A stretch of DNA of 64,000 bases from an uncultured Clostridia bacterium (GCA_947632195.1 CANROE010000002.1:1-64000), one strand, 5' to 3'. Counted from the first letter of the stretch, positions 43,612 through 51,900 are shown. Notes: generated from the sequence alone by a model not told the origin. Made by a program: numbers and translations.

Positions 43612-44637
43612 TCAGATGACGAAGAGATAGACGTAGTAGCCGACGAAACAGGCAAACAGCAGCGCGCCCGCGATCTTGCCGAGCTTATGCCCCTTGAAGA
43701 GGGCAAGCACATACAGGAGAGCCGCCGCCCCGAGCGCCACGCAGGCGTCGATGAGATTGCTCGCCGCGCCCGCCGTCGTAAACGTAAGCGGATAAAAGAG
43801 GGACGACGCGCCCGCCACGAGCAAAATGTTGAAGATGTTGCTGCCGATGACATTCCCGACGGCGATGTCCGTCTCCCCCTTGAACGCCGCCACGACCGAG
43901 GTGACGAGCTCGGGAAGGGAGGTGCCGATGGCGACGACCGTGAGCCCGATGATCCGCTCCGAAACGTGGAAGTACTCCGCGATGTATCTTGCGGCGTCCA
44001 CGAGGAGCGTGCCGCCGCCCACCACCATGCCGAGCCCCACAAGGGAGAGCACGATCAAAAACCACGTCTTTTGCTCCATCTTGTCGAACCATTGTCCGAT
44101 TTTTCCCTTGGGCTTTTTCTCTTCCGTCTGCGCCATTTCCCCCTGCGGTACGCTCTTTTCAAGCTCCTTCGCCCGTTTTTGCTCCTTTAACGCGCCCCGC
44201 ACGAGAATGACCATATACACGGAAAAGATGGCGATAAAAATGAGGCCGTCCCACCAATTCAGGGCGTTTCCCCAGATGCCGAGCCCGACGAGGAGCGCGC
44301 TCGAAAGCAGCAACACGGGCAGATCGAGCACGAGAGAATTCCTCTGCACGGGCAGGGAATGCAGCAGCGCCGCAAGCCCCAAAATGAGCAGAATGTTGCA
44401 GATATTGCTCCCCACCACATTGCCGATGGAGATGTCCGTGGAATGCTGTATGGCGGAAGTGACGGACACGCACAGCTCGGGCGCGCTTGTCCCGAACGCC
44501 ACGATGGTGAGCCCGATGACGAGGGTGGGGATCTTGCACTTTGCGGCGATCCCCGCACTGCCGTCCACGAACCAATCCGCGCCCTTTACAAGCAGCGCAA
44601 ACCCGAGTACCAACAGAAAAATTTGCAAAAAAAGCAT
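43612..44637 (-). CDS. CaCA-family cation exchanger (Na+/Ca2+ or Mn2+ antiporter type)
   Basis: The 341-residue protein consists of two homologous halves of about five helices, with the alpha motifs AFGTSAPEL and GNVVGSNICNI in the first half and AIGTSLPEL and GNVIGSNIFNI in the second. This is the hallmark of YrbG-type calcium/cation exchangers. A charged cytoplasmic loop separates the halves. GAGGG lies seven bases before the ATG at 44637 and only one base before the ATG at 44643, so I take the former. A yybP-ykoY manganese riboswitch precedes the gene, suggesting a role in Mn2+ (or linked Ca2+) export. Eight bases separate it from the ABC exporter pair. Confidence 0.9.
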   Translation of the reverse strand: MLFLQIFLLVLGFALLVKGADWFVDGSAGIAAKCKIPTLVIGLTIVAFGTSAPELCVSVTSAIQHSTDISIGNVVGSNICNILLILGLAALLHSLPVQRNSLVLDLPVLLLSSALLVGLGIWGNALNWWDGLIFIAIFSVYMVILVRGALKEQKRAKELEKSVPQGEMAQTEEKKPKGKIGQWFDKMEQKTWFLIVLSLVGLGMVVGGGTLLVDAARYIAEYFHVSERIIGLTVVAIGTSLPELVTSVVAAFKGETDIAVGNVIGSNIFNILLVAGASSLFYPLTFTTAGAASNLIDACVALGAAALLYVLALFKGHKLGKIAGALLFACFVGYYVYLFVI

Positions 44638-44670
44638 TCCCATACCCTCAGACCTTTCCGAAAAGATGTA

Positions 44671-44760
44671 TGCCGAAAGTCTTGTCATTCTTGCGAACCG
44701 CCGTGACACGGGCGTCTGCCCGGGGTATGTTGCTACGGCGCAAGGACTACTCCCCTCCGA
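44671..44760 (-). ncRNA. yybP-ykoY (manganese) riboswitch
   Basis: On the minus strand, just after the promoter, GGGGAGTAG (44747-44755) and AAGACTTTCGGC (44672-44683) are the conserved ends of the yybP-ykoY aptamer, with CAACATAC between them and further pairing arms (CGGGC/GCCCG). GTCGGAGG at the 5' end can pair with CTTTCGGC at the 3' end to close helix P1. The family senses Mn2+ and usually turns on exporter genes. The gene start follows about 35 bases later, so control is either by a small hairpin at the ribosome site or by termination; I cannot tell which. Confidence 0.85.
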
Positions 44761-44767
44761 CAAAAAA

Positions 44768-44796
44768 AAGATAGCACTTCTCTTTCTGATTGTCAA
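44768..44796 (-). promoter_or_regulatory. Promoter of the riboswitch-exchanger-ABC operon
   Basis: Perfect TTGACA (44791-44796) and TATCTT (44768-44773) with a 17-base spacer; the start near 44761 is at the 5' end of the riboswitch. Confidence 0.85.
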
Positions 44797-44822
44797 GTGT
44801 TTTTTGCGCTTGCCGATTATAA

Positions 44823-44860
44823 GCCCGCCCCTCTCCCCGCCAAGCGGGGGGAGGGGCGGG
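44823..44860 (-). terminator. GC-rich hairpin beyond the gene fossil
   Basis: A 17-bp stem with one wobble and a three-base loop stands just left of the fossil stop codon. It would have ended leftward transcription before the riboswitch promoter. Confidence 0.5.
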
Positions 44861-44866
44861 AGAAGT

Positions 44867-44930
44867 TTATAGAATGGAATAAATTTCGCGGATACGATTC
44901 ATGGGAACGGGCGCGCAGAGGCTGTCCGCT
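44867..44930 (-). pseudogene. Fossil 3' end of the PriA-like small gene
   Basis: Read leftward, the codons give CAPVPMNRIREIY, one Ser for Gln change, IL and a stop, matching the last 17 residues of the intact small gene at 48142-48393. Nothing upstream of this tail survives; the DNA passes directly into the repeat array. It is the remnant of a duplicated segment. Confidence 0.8.
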
Positions 44931-44933
44931 AAT

Positions 44934-45540
44934 GCGGTAAAGATGTCTCCGCTTCGGTCGACATGACATTATAGATACGCTCGAAATGACATTATAGAAC
45001 AGCGCGGGTCGACATGACAATTGGGAATGGCGTTCTGCTTTCCCTAATCATGTCACCCTGAGCCTGTCGAAGGGTGTCCGCATTATAATTATGTCATTTC
45101 GACCGTAGCGAATGCAATGAGCGGAGTGGAGAAATCTCACATTATTATAATGAGGTAGAGATGTCTCGACTACGCTCGACATGACGTGTTTTAGAAATGC
45201 GGTAGAGATGTCTCCACTTCGGTCGACATGACATTATAGATACACTCGAAATGACATTATAGAACAGCGCGGGTCGACATGACAATTGGGAATGGCGTTC
45301 TGCTTTCCCTAATCATGTCACCCTGAGCCTGTCGAAGGGTGTCCGCATTATAATTATGTCATTTCGACCGTAGCGAATGCAATGAGCGGAGTGGAGAAAT
45401 CTCACATTATTATAATGAGGTAGAGATGTCTCGACTACGCTCGACATGACGTGTTTTAGAAATGCGGTAGAGATGTCTCCACTTCGGTCGACATGACATT
45501 ATAGATACGCTCGAAATGACATTATAGAACAGCGCGGGGC
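44934..45540. repeat. Tandem array with 265-bp period, about 2.3 copies
   Basis: The block beginning AGCGCGGG recurs at 45001, 45266 and 45531, exactly 265 bases apart, and intervening sequence is almost identical (for example one base change in GATACGCTCG to GATACACTCG). Each unit contains the dispersed-repeat blocks TCATTTCGACCGTAGCG and GAGCGGAGTGGAGAAATCTC and the TGAGCCTGTCGAAGGGTG block. There is no reading frame of note, and it is not CRISPR-like: the unit is long and lacks unique spacers. Confidence 0.9.
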
Positions 45541-45563
45541 GACAAGATAAACTCGTGCCCGCC

Positions 45564-45632
45564 CTAAAACATGGGCGCGAAAATTTTGGCAAGTTCGCAG
45601 ATCCCCGCGATCTTAATTGCCCACTTCTTCAT
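45564..45632 (-). pseudogene. Chimeric 22-codon fossil: lipoprotein start joined to cardiolipin synthase end
   Basis: The ATG at 45632 with its leader (GGAG ribosome site and preceding T-rich stretch) copies the start of the lipoprotein at 47249, giving MKKWAIKIA. The next codons give GICELAKIFAPMF and a stop, exactly the last residues of the cardiolipin synthase that ends at 48647. The join is best explained by deletion between duplicated copies. The product, if made, is only 22 residues. Confidence 0.8.
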
Positions 45633-45677
45633 TTTTATCTCCTCTCCTTTCTTTTTTTGAAAATAATTCCGTCGAAA

Positions 45678-47249
45678 TCAAACGATCGGCTTGCATTCAC
45701 AGTTTCGCACTATGGTGAGTGTTACGGTGATGGTTTTGCTTTCTCTATTCGTAATTTCGAAGCCGGCCTTGCCCTTCAACGGATGCAGGTAGACGCTTTC
45801 GTCGACCTCCATGCCGAGAGGCGGAGAATAGGGGAGGCCCTTGTTGGTTTTGAAATCCTTTGAGAATATCGCCAAGTCCTCGTAATTTCCGTTCGTAAAT
45901 ATGTATACTGTATTGTCTCCCTCGATCTCGGTCTGCACATACACTGTGGACTCTGCGGGGATCTTGATCGTCCAGACGCCTTCGAGATCTGCGGGAAGAT
46001 AGGGGCTTTCCTTCGTCCCCTCGCCCGCCTCATTACTCATCGCCTTCCTCTGCAACGAATCGATCACCTCTATCTTCACCTGCGCAAAATAGCCGTTTGA
46101 CACCCCCGCCCCATCAAACTTCCCGCCCCCTCTAAGGCTGATCTCCTCGCAATCCGAGGGGATATCAAAATACAGGCTTCTGTTGCGATACTCGGGCGAT
46201 TCGGGCATTACATCAACCGGATATGAATTCCCAATACTCTGTCCCACCAAGTATCCTCCCGACGGAGCGGTCGTGTCGCGTCCGGAATATGCAGCGAATT
46301 CAAGGTAAAAAGTTTGCGGGTCTTCTGTGTCAAACAAAAAAGACCGCTCCGTTACCTTTACCCGCTTCCCCCGCAGCGCAGGGTCCACCGCCATCGCCCA
46401 AGGACAGCTACCTGTATATACATTTGATAGAGGGATCGTATGCCACTCCCCGTCCGCTCTGAATTTGGGAGCTTCGTATTCCCTGATCTTTACCTGTATT
46501 TCGGTGGGCGTTTCATTCTTATTGCGGACGATCTGAAAACCGTCTTCTATCGCCTTGTCCCAACGCCCTGCGCTCCAATATACGATACCGACATTCTTCG
46601 TAACGCCCGCCGCCTCGTCCCTCGTCTTGCTCCTCACCGTAATGAAATCCAATGCGTAGAGTTTCAAAATGAAAGAGACATCCTCTTTTGAGGTAATGAT
46701 CACTTCATAGGCCTTGTTCGCTTCCATAGCGTCGGGAAGTTTTACCGAAACGGAATCCTCGCCGCCGAAGGTGTAGGTACCGAGGTCATAGGTCTCCTTT
46801 CCTTTCAGATTGGCGACATACTCCCATCCTGCGTCGCCGAACCGATATACGTCGAGCCGCTCCCGGTCCAAATAGAACTCCCCTTTCTTTCCTTCTTCTT
46901 TGGGTTCGCCGTAACCCATCGTCCAGCCAGCGCCGTCCTGCCCCTGCGGACCTGTTTCGCCCTGCGGGCCCGTTTCGCCTGCCGCGCCCTTTAACCATTC
47001 GAGAAATTCCGCTTCCGTGCCCTCGTGGCCGTTTTCTTTCCATATTTCGTATGCGCTCTTGCCGTCTGTGCCGGTAAGACTGTTTGCCCATTCCTCCTCT
47101 GTCATGTCCGATTCCGGGTGATACCCCTTCCAGATCTCATACGCGCTCTTGCCGTCGGCGCCCTCTTTTGCTTCTCCGCACCCGGCAAAACACATTGTAA
47201 GCACCGCCGCCAGAATGACCACCGCGATCTTGATCGCCCACTTCTTCAT
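45678..47249 (-). CDS. Lipoprotein with repeat-rich, collagen-like N-terminus
   Basis: The 523-residue protein has a lipoprotein signal (MKKWAIKIAVVILA, cysteine in CFAGCG). Two copies of a DGKSAYEIWK module follow (about 30-85, the second ending in EAEFLEWLKG), then a short collagen-like stretch (GETGPQGETGPQGQDG) and a large beta-rich C-terminal region (about 120-520) that I cannot assign. Such modules occur on surface and phage-tail-like proteins of gut Bacillota. I start at 47249 behind GGAGAGGAG; the longer frame begins in the upstream terminator. Its leader and first nine codons are duplicated at 45.6 kb, so a paralogue once lay next door. Surface exposure is likely, function unknown. 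Confidence 0.8.
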   Translation of the reverse strand: MKKWAIKIAVVILAAVLTMCFAGCGEAKEGADGKSAYEIWKGYHPESDMTEEEWANSLTGTDGKSAYEIWKENGHEGTEAEFLEWLKGAAGETGPQGETGPQGQDGAGWTMGYGEPKEEGKKGEFYLDRERLDVYRFGDAGWEYVANLKGKETYDLGTYTFGGEDSVSVKLPDAMEANKAYEVIITSKEDVSFILKLYALDFITVRSKTRDEAAGVTKNVGIVYWSAGRWDKAIEDGFQIVRNKNETPTEIQVKIREYEAPKFRADGEWHTIPLSNVYTGSCPWAMAVDPALRGKRVKVTERSFLFDTEDPQTFYLEFAAYSGRDTTAPSGGYLVGQSIGNSYPVDVMPESPEYRNRSLYFDIPSDCEEISLRGGGKFDGAGVSNGYFAQVKIEVIDSLQRKAMSNEAGEGTKESPYLPADLEGVWTIKIPAESTVYVQTEIEGDNTVYIFTNGNYEDLAIFSKDFKTNKGLPYSPPLGMEVDESVYLHPLKGKAGFEITNRESKTITVTLTIVRNCECKPIV

Positions 47250-47285
47250 TTTTATCTCCTCTCCTTTCTTTTTTTGAAAATAAAT

Positions 47286-47322
47286 AATTCCGTCGGGATG
47301 ATATCCCACCCCGACGGAACTA
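47286..47322 (-). terminator. Terminator of the 237-residue secreted protein gene
   Basis: TTCCGTCGGG (47288-47297) and its complement (47310-47319) form a 10-bp stem followed on the minus strand by TTATTTATTTTC, between the stop at 47352 and the next lipoprotein start. Confidence 0.75.
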
Positions 47323-47351
47323 TTTTATTTGAGTTTGCCCTATCTTGCCTG

Positions 47352-48065
47352 CTATGCAAGATATATACCAAAGGTATTGTTCGCGAAATCCTTGTTGCCG
47401 AAGATGATCAGGGAGTTGTCCGCAGGCGTGGTGAACGTAAACGTGACTTCTTCGCCGGCCACGCTCCTAACAATCTCGTATGTAGGCCCGATCACCATCA
47501 GATACTCGACATTGGACGTAGTTACGGTGATGGTGTATGCGTCCGCATCCGCAATGGTGTACGGGACAAACGAGAAGCCCTCTACCGTCACCGAAGTTTC
47601 ACCGAGCGCCAACACCGCGCTGTCTGCCGTATCGAGGGGCATGAGATACACGGTCAGCTCAACCGCCGTTGCCGAGTTGGAGGCAAAGGTGATCTTCGTG
47701 TCCGACTTGTCTGGCTCGTCCGACTTGTCGACAACGATCGCACTTGTATACAAATTATACCATGTAAATTGCGTTACCTTGGAAAACGACGTTGCCTCGT
47801 TGCCGTACTTCGCGGTTATGACCGTAGTCGGATCCTCGATATCCCCCGCCATCGTCATGACATAGCAACCCGTAAGATCAAGATCTGCTGTGAATTCCTG
47901 ACCCGCGCCGACTGTCATCACAAACTCGTCCGTGTCGGGCGTGATCGTGACCGCCTCCAACGCCATTGCTTTGCTCCGGCCCATATAGCCGAATGCACCT
48001 GCTGCTGCGATCGCAAGCGCCAAAAAGCCCGCCAATACGATCGACTTCGTTTTCGATCCTACCAT
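47352..48065 (-). CDS. Secreted or anchored beta-rich protein, unknown family
   Basis: The 237-residue protein starts with a hydrophobic segment (about 9-27) that may be a signal peptide or an anchor; there is no lipobox. The rest is rich in Thr, Val and Ala with alternating hydrophobic residues, suggesting one or two beta-sandwich domains. I do not recognise it. The ribosome site is weak (AAAGAAACACTAAA before ATATGG). It lies between the collagen-like lipoprotein and a small PriA-like protein, all leftward, with its own terminator. Its position next to other surface genes is the only clue to function. Confidence 0.65.
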   Translation of the reverse strand: MVGSKTKSIVLAGFLALAIAAAGAFGYMGRSKAMALEAVTITPDTDEFVMTVGAGQEFTADLDLTGCYVMTMAGDIEDPTTVITAKYGNEATSFSKVTQFTWYNLYTSAIVVDKSDEPDKSDTKITFASNSATAVELTVYLMPLDTADSAVLALGETSVTVEGFSFVPYTIADADAYTITVTTSNVEYLMVIGPTYEIVRSVAGEEVTFTFTTPADNSLIIFGNKDFANNTFGIYLA

Positions 48066-48141
48066 ATTTTAGTGTTTCTTTGAAGAAATCTAAATAAAAC
48101 TTATAATAAAAGGCGATACATATTGCGTAAAAAAGGGGAAT

Positions 48142-48393
48142 TTACAAAATTTGATAAATTTCGCGGATGCGGTTCATGGGAACGGGAGCGCACTGCGCGT
48201 CCGCCTCCTCCACTTTGAGGACAATGCCCTCGCGCGGGAAGTCGCCCTTGCCGAAGGGAACGCTCACCCTGTCCCCTACCGAAATTTCGGAGGTGGGTGA
48301 AAGGTACCAATAGGGCGTGCCGTCTATCTCTACTTTTACAAAAGTATATTTAAAATTGTCGCGGATCACTCCGCCGCTCAGCGAATGGATCAT
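48142..48393 (-). CDS. Small protein resembling the PriA N-terminal DNA-binding domain
   Basis: The 83-residue product reads like the 3'-DNA-binding domain of primosomal protein PriA: a strand with FKYTFVKVEIDG, then YLSP, GDRVSVPFGKGD and GIVLKVEE. A full PriA is over 700 residues, so this is a stand-alone domain. Proteins of this kind occur in Clostridia, but I know of no tested role. AAGGAG lies eight bases before the ATG. Its last 17 residues are repeated as a fossil at 44.87 kb. Confidence is good that it is a gene and moderate for the fold. Confidence 0.65.
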   Translation of the reverse strand: MIHSLSGGVIRDNFKYTFVKVEIDGTPYWYLSPTSEISVGDRVSVPFGKGDFPREGIVLKVEEADAQCAPVPMNRIREIYQIL

Positions 48394-48404
48394 CTTTTTC
48401 TCCT

Positions 48405-48645
48405 TATGATGTCATATTGTCATTTCGCCCCGCGTTTCTTATTTGTCATTTCGACCGTAGCGAATGCAATGAGCGGAGTGGAGAAATCTCACATTGTTAT
48501 AATGCGGATGAGATGTCTCGACTACGCTCGACATGACGTGTTTTAGAAATGCGGTAGAGATTTCTACTTCGTCGCTGGCGCTCCTCGTGCCGCCCTTCGG
48601 CAACATAGAACAGCGCGCGGGGCGACAAGATAAACTCGTGCCCGC
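48405..48645. repeat. Dispersed repeat cluster next to cardiolipin synthase
   Basis: The gap contains one copy of the blocks that make up the 45 kb array (ATTTCGACCGTAGCGAATGC, GGAGTGGAGAAATCTCACAT, and TCGACTACGCTCGACATGAC), then a stretch that differs, then AGCGCG with GGGCGACAAGATAAACTCG leading into the gene end. It is probably the parent or sister of the array. Confidence 0.8.
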
Positions 48646-48646
48646 C

Positions 48647-50227
48647 CTAAAACATGGGCGCAAAAATTTTCGCAAGTTCGCAGATCCCTCTCCATACGAC
48701 GCTCCGCTTGGCGTCCTCCTCCGTCTGCAAGGCGGAAACCGCAAACGTATCGAGATAATCGGCCTTTAAAGCCTCGTTTGCGCGGGTCTTGTACAGAAAC
48801 ACGGCGTCCTCGAAATGGTGCAGAAGAGAGCGGTAATCGAGGTTGATGGTGCCTACGATCCCCACCTCGTCGTCGGCAAGAAAGCTCTTGGCGTGGATGA
48901 ACCCCGGGGTGTATTCGTAAATTTTTACCCCGCCGCGAATGAGCGCAAGATAGTTGGAGCGGGTGAGGGCAAACGGGATCTTTTTGTCGGGAATGTGCGG
49001 CGTGATGATGCGGACGTCCACCCCCCGCGCACTCGCGGAGAGCATGGCGGCGCGCATGCGGTAGTCGATGATAAGGTAGGGCGTCATGATCCACACATAT
49101 TTCTTCGCGCGGGCGAGGATACGGATATACACGTCCTCGGCAAGATGTCTGCCGTAGAGCGGGCGGGGACCGTCGCCGTAGGGCTGCACGACCCCCTCTC
49201 CTTCAAACCGTTCCGACGTCTGGGGAATATAGGGGGCGAAATCCTCCGGCTCTTTCCGCCGGAGATTATAGAGGCGCAGGAACATGAGAATGAGCCCTTT
49301 CACCCCCTCCCCTTCGAGGCGAACCGCCGTATCCTTCCATCTCCCGAAGGGTTGCACGGCGTTGATGTATTCGTCCGCGAGGTTGATCCCCCCCGTATAA
49401 CCGATCTTGCCGTCGATGACGGCGATCTTGCGGTGGTCGCGATTGTTGTGCAGGTTGGTGACGATGGGCACAAACGGGTTGAATTTCACGCAGGCAATGC
49501 CCGCCTTTTGCAGCTCTTTATAATAGCCAGCGCGGATCTTGCCCATACAGCCGATGTCGTCGTAGATGACTCTTACTTCCACCCCCTCTTTCACCTTTTC
49601 TTTGAGGAGATCGAGAATGGTGTACCACATTGTTCCCCGCGCGAGGATAAAATATTCGAGGAAGATATATTCCTTGGCATTTTGCAGATCGCCCAGCAGA
49701 CGTTTGAAAAATTCTTCGCCCGAGGGGAAATATTCCGTTCTGGTGTCCGTATAGGCGACGGCGTTGGGATTTTCGCGGTAAAGCGCCTCGCTGTCGGACA
49801 CCCAATCTCCCATCTTCTCTTCAAGCGCCTCTGCGGAAAGGGCGCGCTTTGCAAAGGGACGGGAGCGTTCGTTCAGATAGCCGTACCTTCTCCTGCTCTT
49901 TTTGGAGGGACGGTTGTAGGAAAATACGACATAGATGATCACCCCGAATACGTTGAGGATCACCACGCAGACGATCCACGGGATCTTGGCCTCGGGGATC
50001 ATGTCGCGGTTGACGACGCTGAATACCGTGGAGATGACGATGATCCACTGTACGGCGGCAAAGATGAAATGCACATAGGGGGACGCGGCGGGAAAGAGGT
50101 AAGCAAGCGCCTCTTCGGCAAAATACGCCGCCGCGAGAATGACGAGCGCGTTGACCGCAAACGTTAAAATGATCGTTGCGGCGACGAGAAAAAAGCGACT
50201 GAAAAAGATTTTGAGATAACGTTTCAT
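48647..50227 (-). CDS. cls: Cardiolipin synthase (phospholipase D family)
   Basis: The 526-residue protein has two or three N-terminal transmembrane helices and two HKD phospholipase D motifs: DHRKIAVIDGK (about residue 262) and IHAKSFLADDE (about 443), each followed by a GG/GT-x-N-L-D element. This is the bacterial ClsA-type enzyme, which joins two phosphatidylglycerol molecules into cardiolipin and glycerol. The ATG at 50227 overlaps the upstream stop by four bases (ATGA) and has GGAG upstream; a long frame further upstream is a shadow. Its final 13 codons are duplicated at 45.56 kb. It is the third gene of the trmL operon. Confidence 0.93.
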   Translation of the reverse strand: MKRYLKIFFSRFFLVAATIILTFAVNALVILAAAYFAEEALAYLFPAASPYVHFIFAAVQWIIVISTVFSVVNRDMIPEAKIPWIVCVVILNVFGVIIYVVFSYNRPSKKSRRRYGYLNERSRPFAKRALSAEALEEKMGDWVSDSEALYRENPNAVAYTDTRTEYFPSGEEFFKRLLGDLQNAKEYIFLEYFILARGTMWYTILDLLKEKVKEGVEVRVIYDDIGCMGKIRAGYYKELQKAGIACVKFNPFVPIVTNLHNNRDHRKIAVIDGKIGYTGGINLADEYINAVQPFGRWKDTAVRLEGEGVKGLILMFLRLYNLRRKEPEDFAPYIPQTSERFEGEGVVQPYGDGPRPLYGRHLAEDVYIRILARAKKYVWIMTPYLIIDYRMRAAMLSASARGVDVRIITPHIPDKKIPFALTRSNYLALIRGGVKIYEYTPGFIHAKSFLADDEVGIVGTINLDYRSLLHHFEDAVFLYKTRANEALKADYLDTFAVSALQTEEDAKRSVVWRGICELAKIFAPMF

Positions 50228-51291
50228 CCGATGTTGCTCCGTTCGTAAAGAAAACAGCCGCAGGGAAGGCCGCTGCGGACAAAGCCGTTGAGAGACAGTC
50301 CGATCTTCGTATGCAGACGGATAAGCCCCGTGCACCCCGCAAACGCAGAGGCGGAGACCTTCTCTGCGGGAATGCCGCAAAGATCGAGTTCTTCCACGCC
50401 GCCACACCCCGTAAAGGCGAACGCGGGGATCGTGTCGCCCGTGATCTTGACCCGTTTCAGACTTTTCGGGAGATGTTCGCCGAACGCCCACAAAAGCCGC
50501 CCGTCGCTCCCGCCCTGTTCCGCGCTGCCCGTAAAGGGCAGGCAGAGGGAAACCAGCTCCGCGCAGGGAGAGAGCGCTCCCTTGTCGCAAAATGCGATGT
50601 GATCGGCCGTCAGTTCCGTGGCGTGGGGAAGGCCCGCCACCAGCCGTCTGCCGCCCGCCGTGGACAGATATACCGCCCCCTCTTGCACCGCATAGGGCGC
50701 CTCCGCCGCGATCTCTCTGACGTCGGAGCCGATCAGCGCGGACGCCGAGAACATCGCCCCGCTGCGCAGGCTGAGTTTTTCCGCCCCCGTATCGCAAACG
50801 ACGGAGGCGGGAACGCTCCCGTCGAGCAGCACAAGTTCGCAAAAGGAAGTGCGGCGGGTGCGGGATACGCCGCTGCCGTCATAGGCGAACAGATCGGCGG
50901 AATAGTAACCCGTTGTGCAAAATTCCCTGTAAAGCGCCGCCCGTTCGAGCGGGGAGAGCCCCTCCGAGGGGAGCGTGAGAAGATCGAGCAAACTTCCCTC
51001 TTTGAGCAGGGTGCGCACGGTTTGATAGCGCGCCGACGTTCCGATCGTGCCGCGCCGTCCGTCCCGTTCGAGCAGGAGCTCCCCTTCCTCCGCGCCGTAA
51101 AGAGCGCCGTAGGCGGAAGCATAGCTCTCCTCGGTGACCGTCCCGTCCTGCCAGACCGCCTCGTACCGCTCCTCCCGCGCCGCCGCCGCGCCGTAGAAGG
51201 GGATCAGACAGCATGCGCAGAGCAGAAAGCCCACGGCAAAGATGAGGACGGAAAACACGCCCTTTTTGAGACTCCTTTTGTCCTTTACCAT
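50224..51291 (-). CDS. Membrane-anchored leucine-rich-repeat-like protein
   Basis: The 355-residue protein has one N-terminal transmembrane helix (about 13-33), a long middle part I cannot assign, and a C-terminal region with LRR_5/BspA-like repeats (about 265-345: LKRVKITGDTIPAFAFTG and VSASAFAGCTGLIRL). It is secreted across the membrane with the repeats outside. The start at 51291 overlaps the trmL stop by seven bases. It is also coupled to cardiolipin synthase by a four-base overlap, an odd setting for a surface protein. Function unknown. Confidence 0.7.
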   Translation of the reverse strand: MVKDKRSLKKGVFSVLIFAVGFLLCACCLIPFYGAAAAREERYEAVWQDGTVTEESYASAYGALYGAEEGELLLERDGRRGTIGTSARYQTVRTLLKEGSLLDLLTLPSEGLSPLERAALYREFCTTGYYSADLFAYDGSGVSRTRRTSFCELVLLDGSVPASVVCDTGAEKLSLRSGAMFSASALIGSDVREIAAEAPYAVQEGAVYLSTAGGRRLVAGLPHATELTADHIAFCDKGALSPCAELVSLCLPFTGSAEQGGSDGRLLWAFGEHLPKSLKRVKITGDTIPAFAFTGCGGVEELDLCGIPAEKVSASAFAGCTGLIRLHTKIGLSLNGFVRSGLPCGCFLYERSNIG

Positions 51292-51776
51292 TTCAGATGA
51301 TGCAGCTCCCCCTGCAAGCGAAACCCCGCGAACCCGTTCTGGCGCAGACCTTCGTAGACGGCGATCGCCACCGCATTGGACAAATTCAGCGAGCGCAGCT
51401 CCCCGAGCATGGGAATGCGCACGCAATCTTCGGGGCGGCTGACGAGCAGCTCCTCGGGCAGCCCCTTTGTCTCCTTTCCGAACACGAGGGCGTCCCCCTC
51501 GCCGTAGTGCACCTCGCTGTAAACCGTGCGCGCCTTGGTGGTGAAGAGGTGCAGTTTCGCCCCGCCGAGCTGCGTGAGCGTTTCTGTGAAATTTTCATGC
51601 ACCCGCACGTCCGCAAAGTTCCAATAGTCCAGCCCCGCCCGTTTCAGATAACGGTCGGAAATTTCAAACCCGAGCGGCTTGACAAGGTGCAGCACGCACC
51701 CCGTCGCGGCGCAGGTGCGCACGATATTGCCCGTGTTCTGCGGGATCTCCGGTTCTACCAACACCACATGAAACAT
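51285..51776 (-). CDS. trmL: tRNA (cytidine/uridine-34 2'-O)-methyltransferase TrmL
   Basis: The 163-residue protein is a SPOUT methyltransferase of the TrmL group. It begins FHVVLVEPEIPQNTGNIVRTC and has the knot motifs LVFGKETKGLP and IPML-x-x-LRSLNLSNAVAI. TrmL methylates the wobble ribose of leucine tRNAs using S-adenosylmethionine. The length is typical (about 155-165). GAGGAAAAC precedes the ATG at 51776. It is the first gene of an operon with the leucine-rich protein and cardiolipin synthase. I could not find a convincing promoter for it by eye. Confidence 0.93.
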   Translation of the reverse strand: MFHVVLVEPEIPQNTGNIVRTCAATGCVLHLVKPLGFEISDRYLKRAGLDYWNFADVRVHENFTETLTQLGGAKLHLFTTKARTVYSEVHYGEGDALVFGKETKGLPEELLVSRPEDCVRIPMLGELRSLNLSNAVAIAVYEGLRQNGFAGFRLQGELHHLKW

Positions 51777-51867
51777 CGTTTTCCTCACTTTGTTGGATAT
51801 TTCGGCAACCATACGCGATTTTTGATATTTTGAACGAGGTTTTTCGCGGCAAGCCGTGGAAAATCGC

Positions 51868-51896
51868 TTGACACTTCTCCCCCCTTCTCTTATAAT
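51868..51896 (+). promoter_or_regulatory. Consensus rightward promoter with no gene behind it
   Basis: Perfect TTGACA (51868-51873) and TATAAT (51891-51896) have an ideal 17-base spacer. Transcription would begin near 51901-51904, away from trmL, into a 150-base stretch without a credible gene. Confidence 0.85.
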
Positions 51897-51900
51897 GATT

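Noticed and set aside
44934-45540. Possible CRISPR array
   Set aside because: The repeat period is 265 bases with near-identical units and no short repeats with unique spacers; no cas genes are present.
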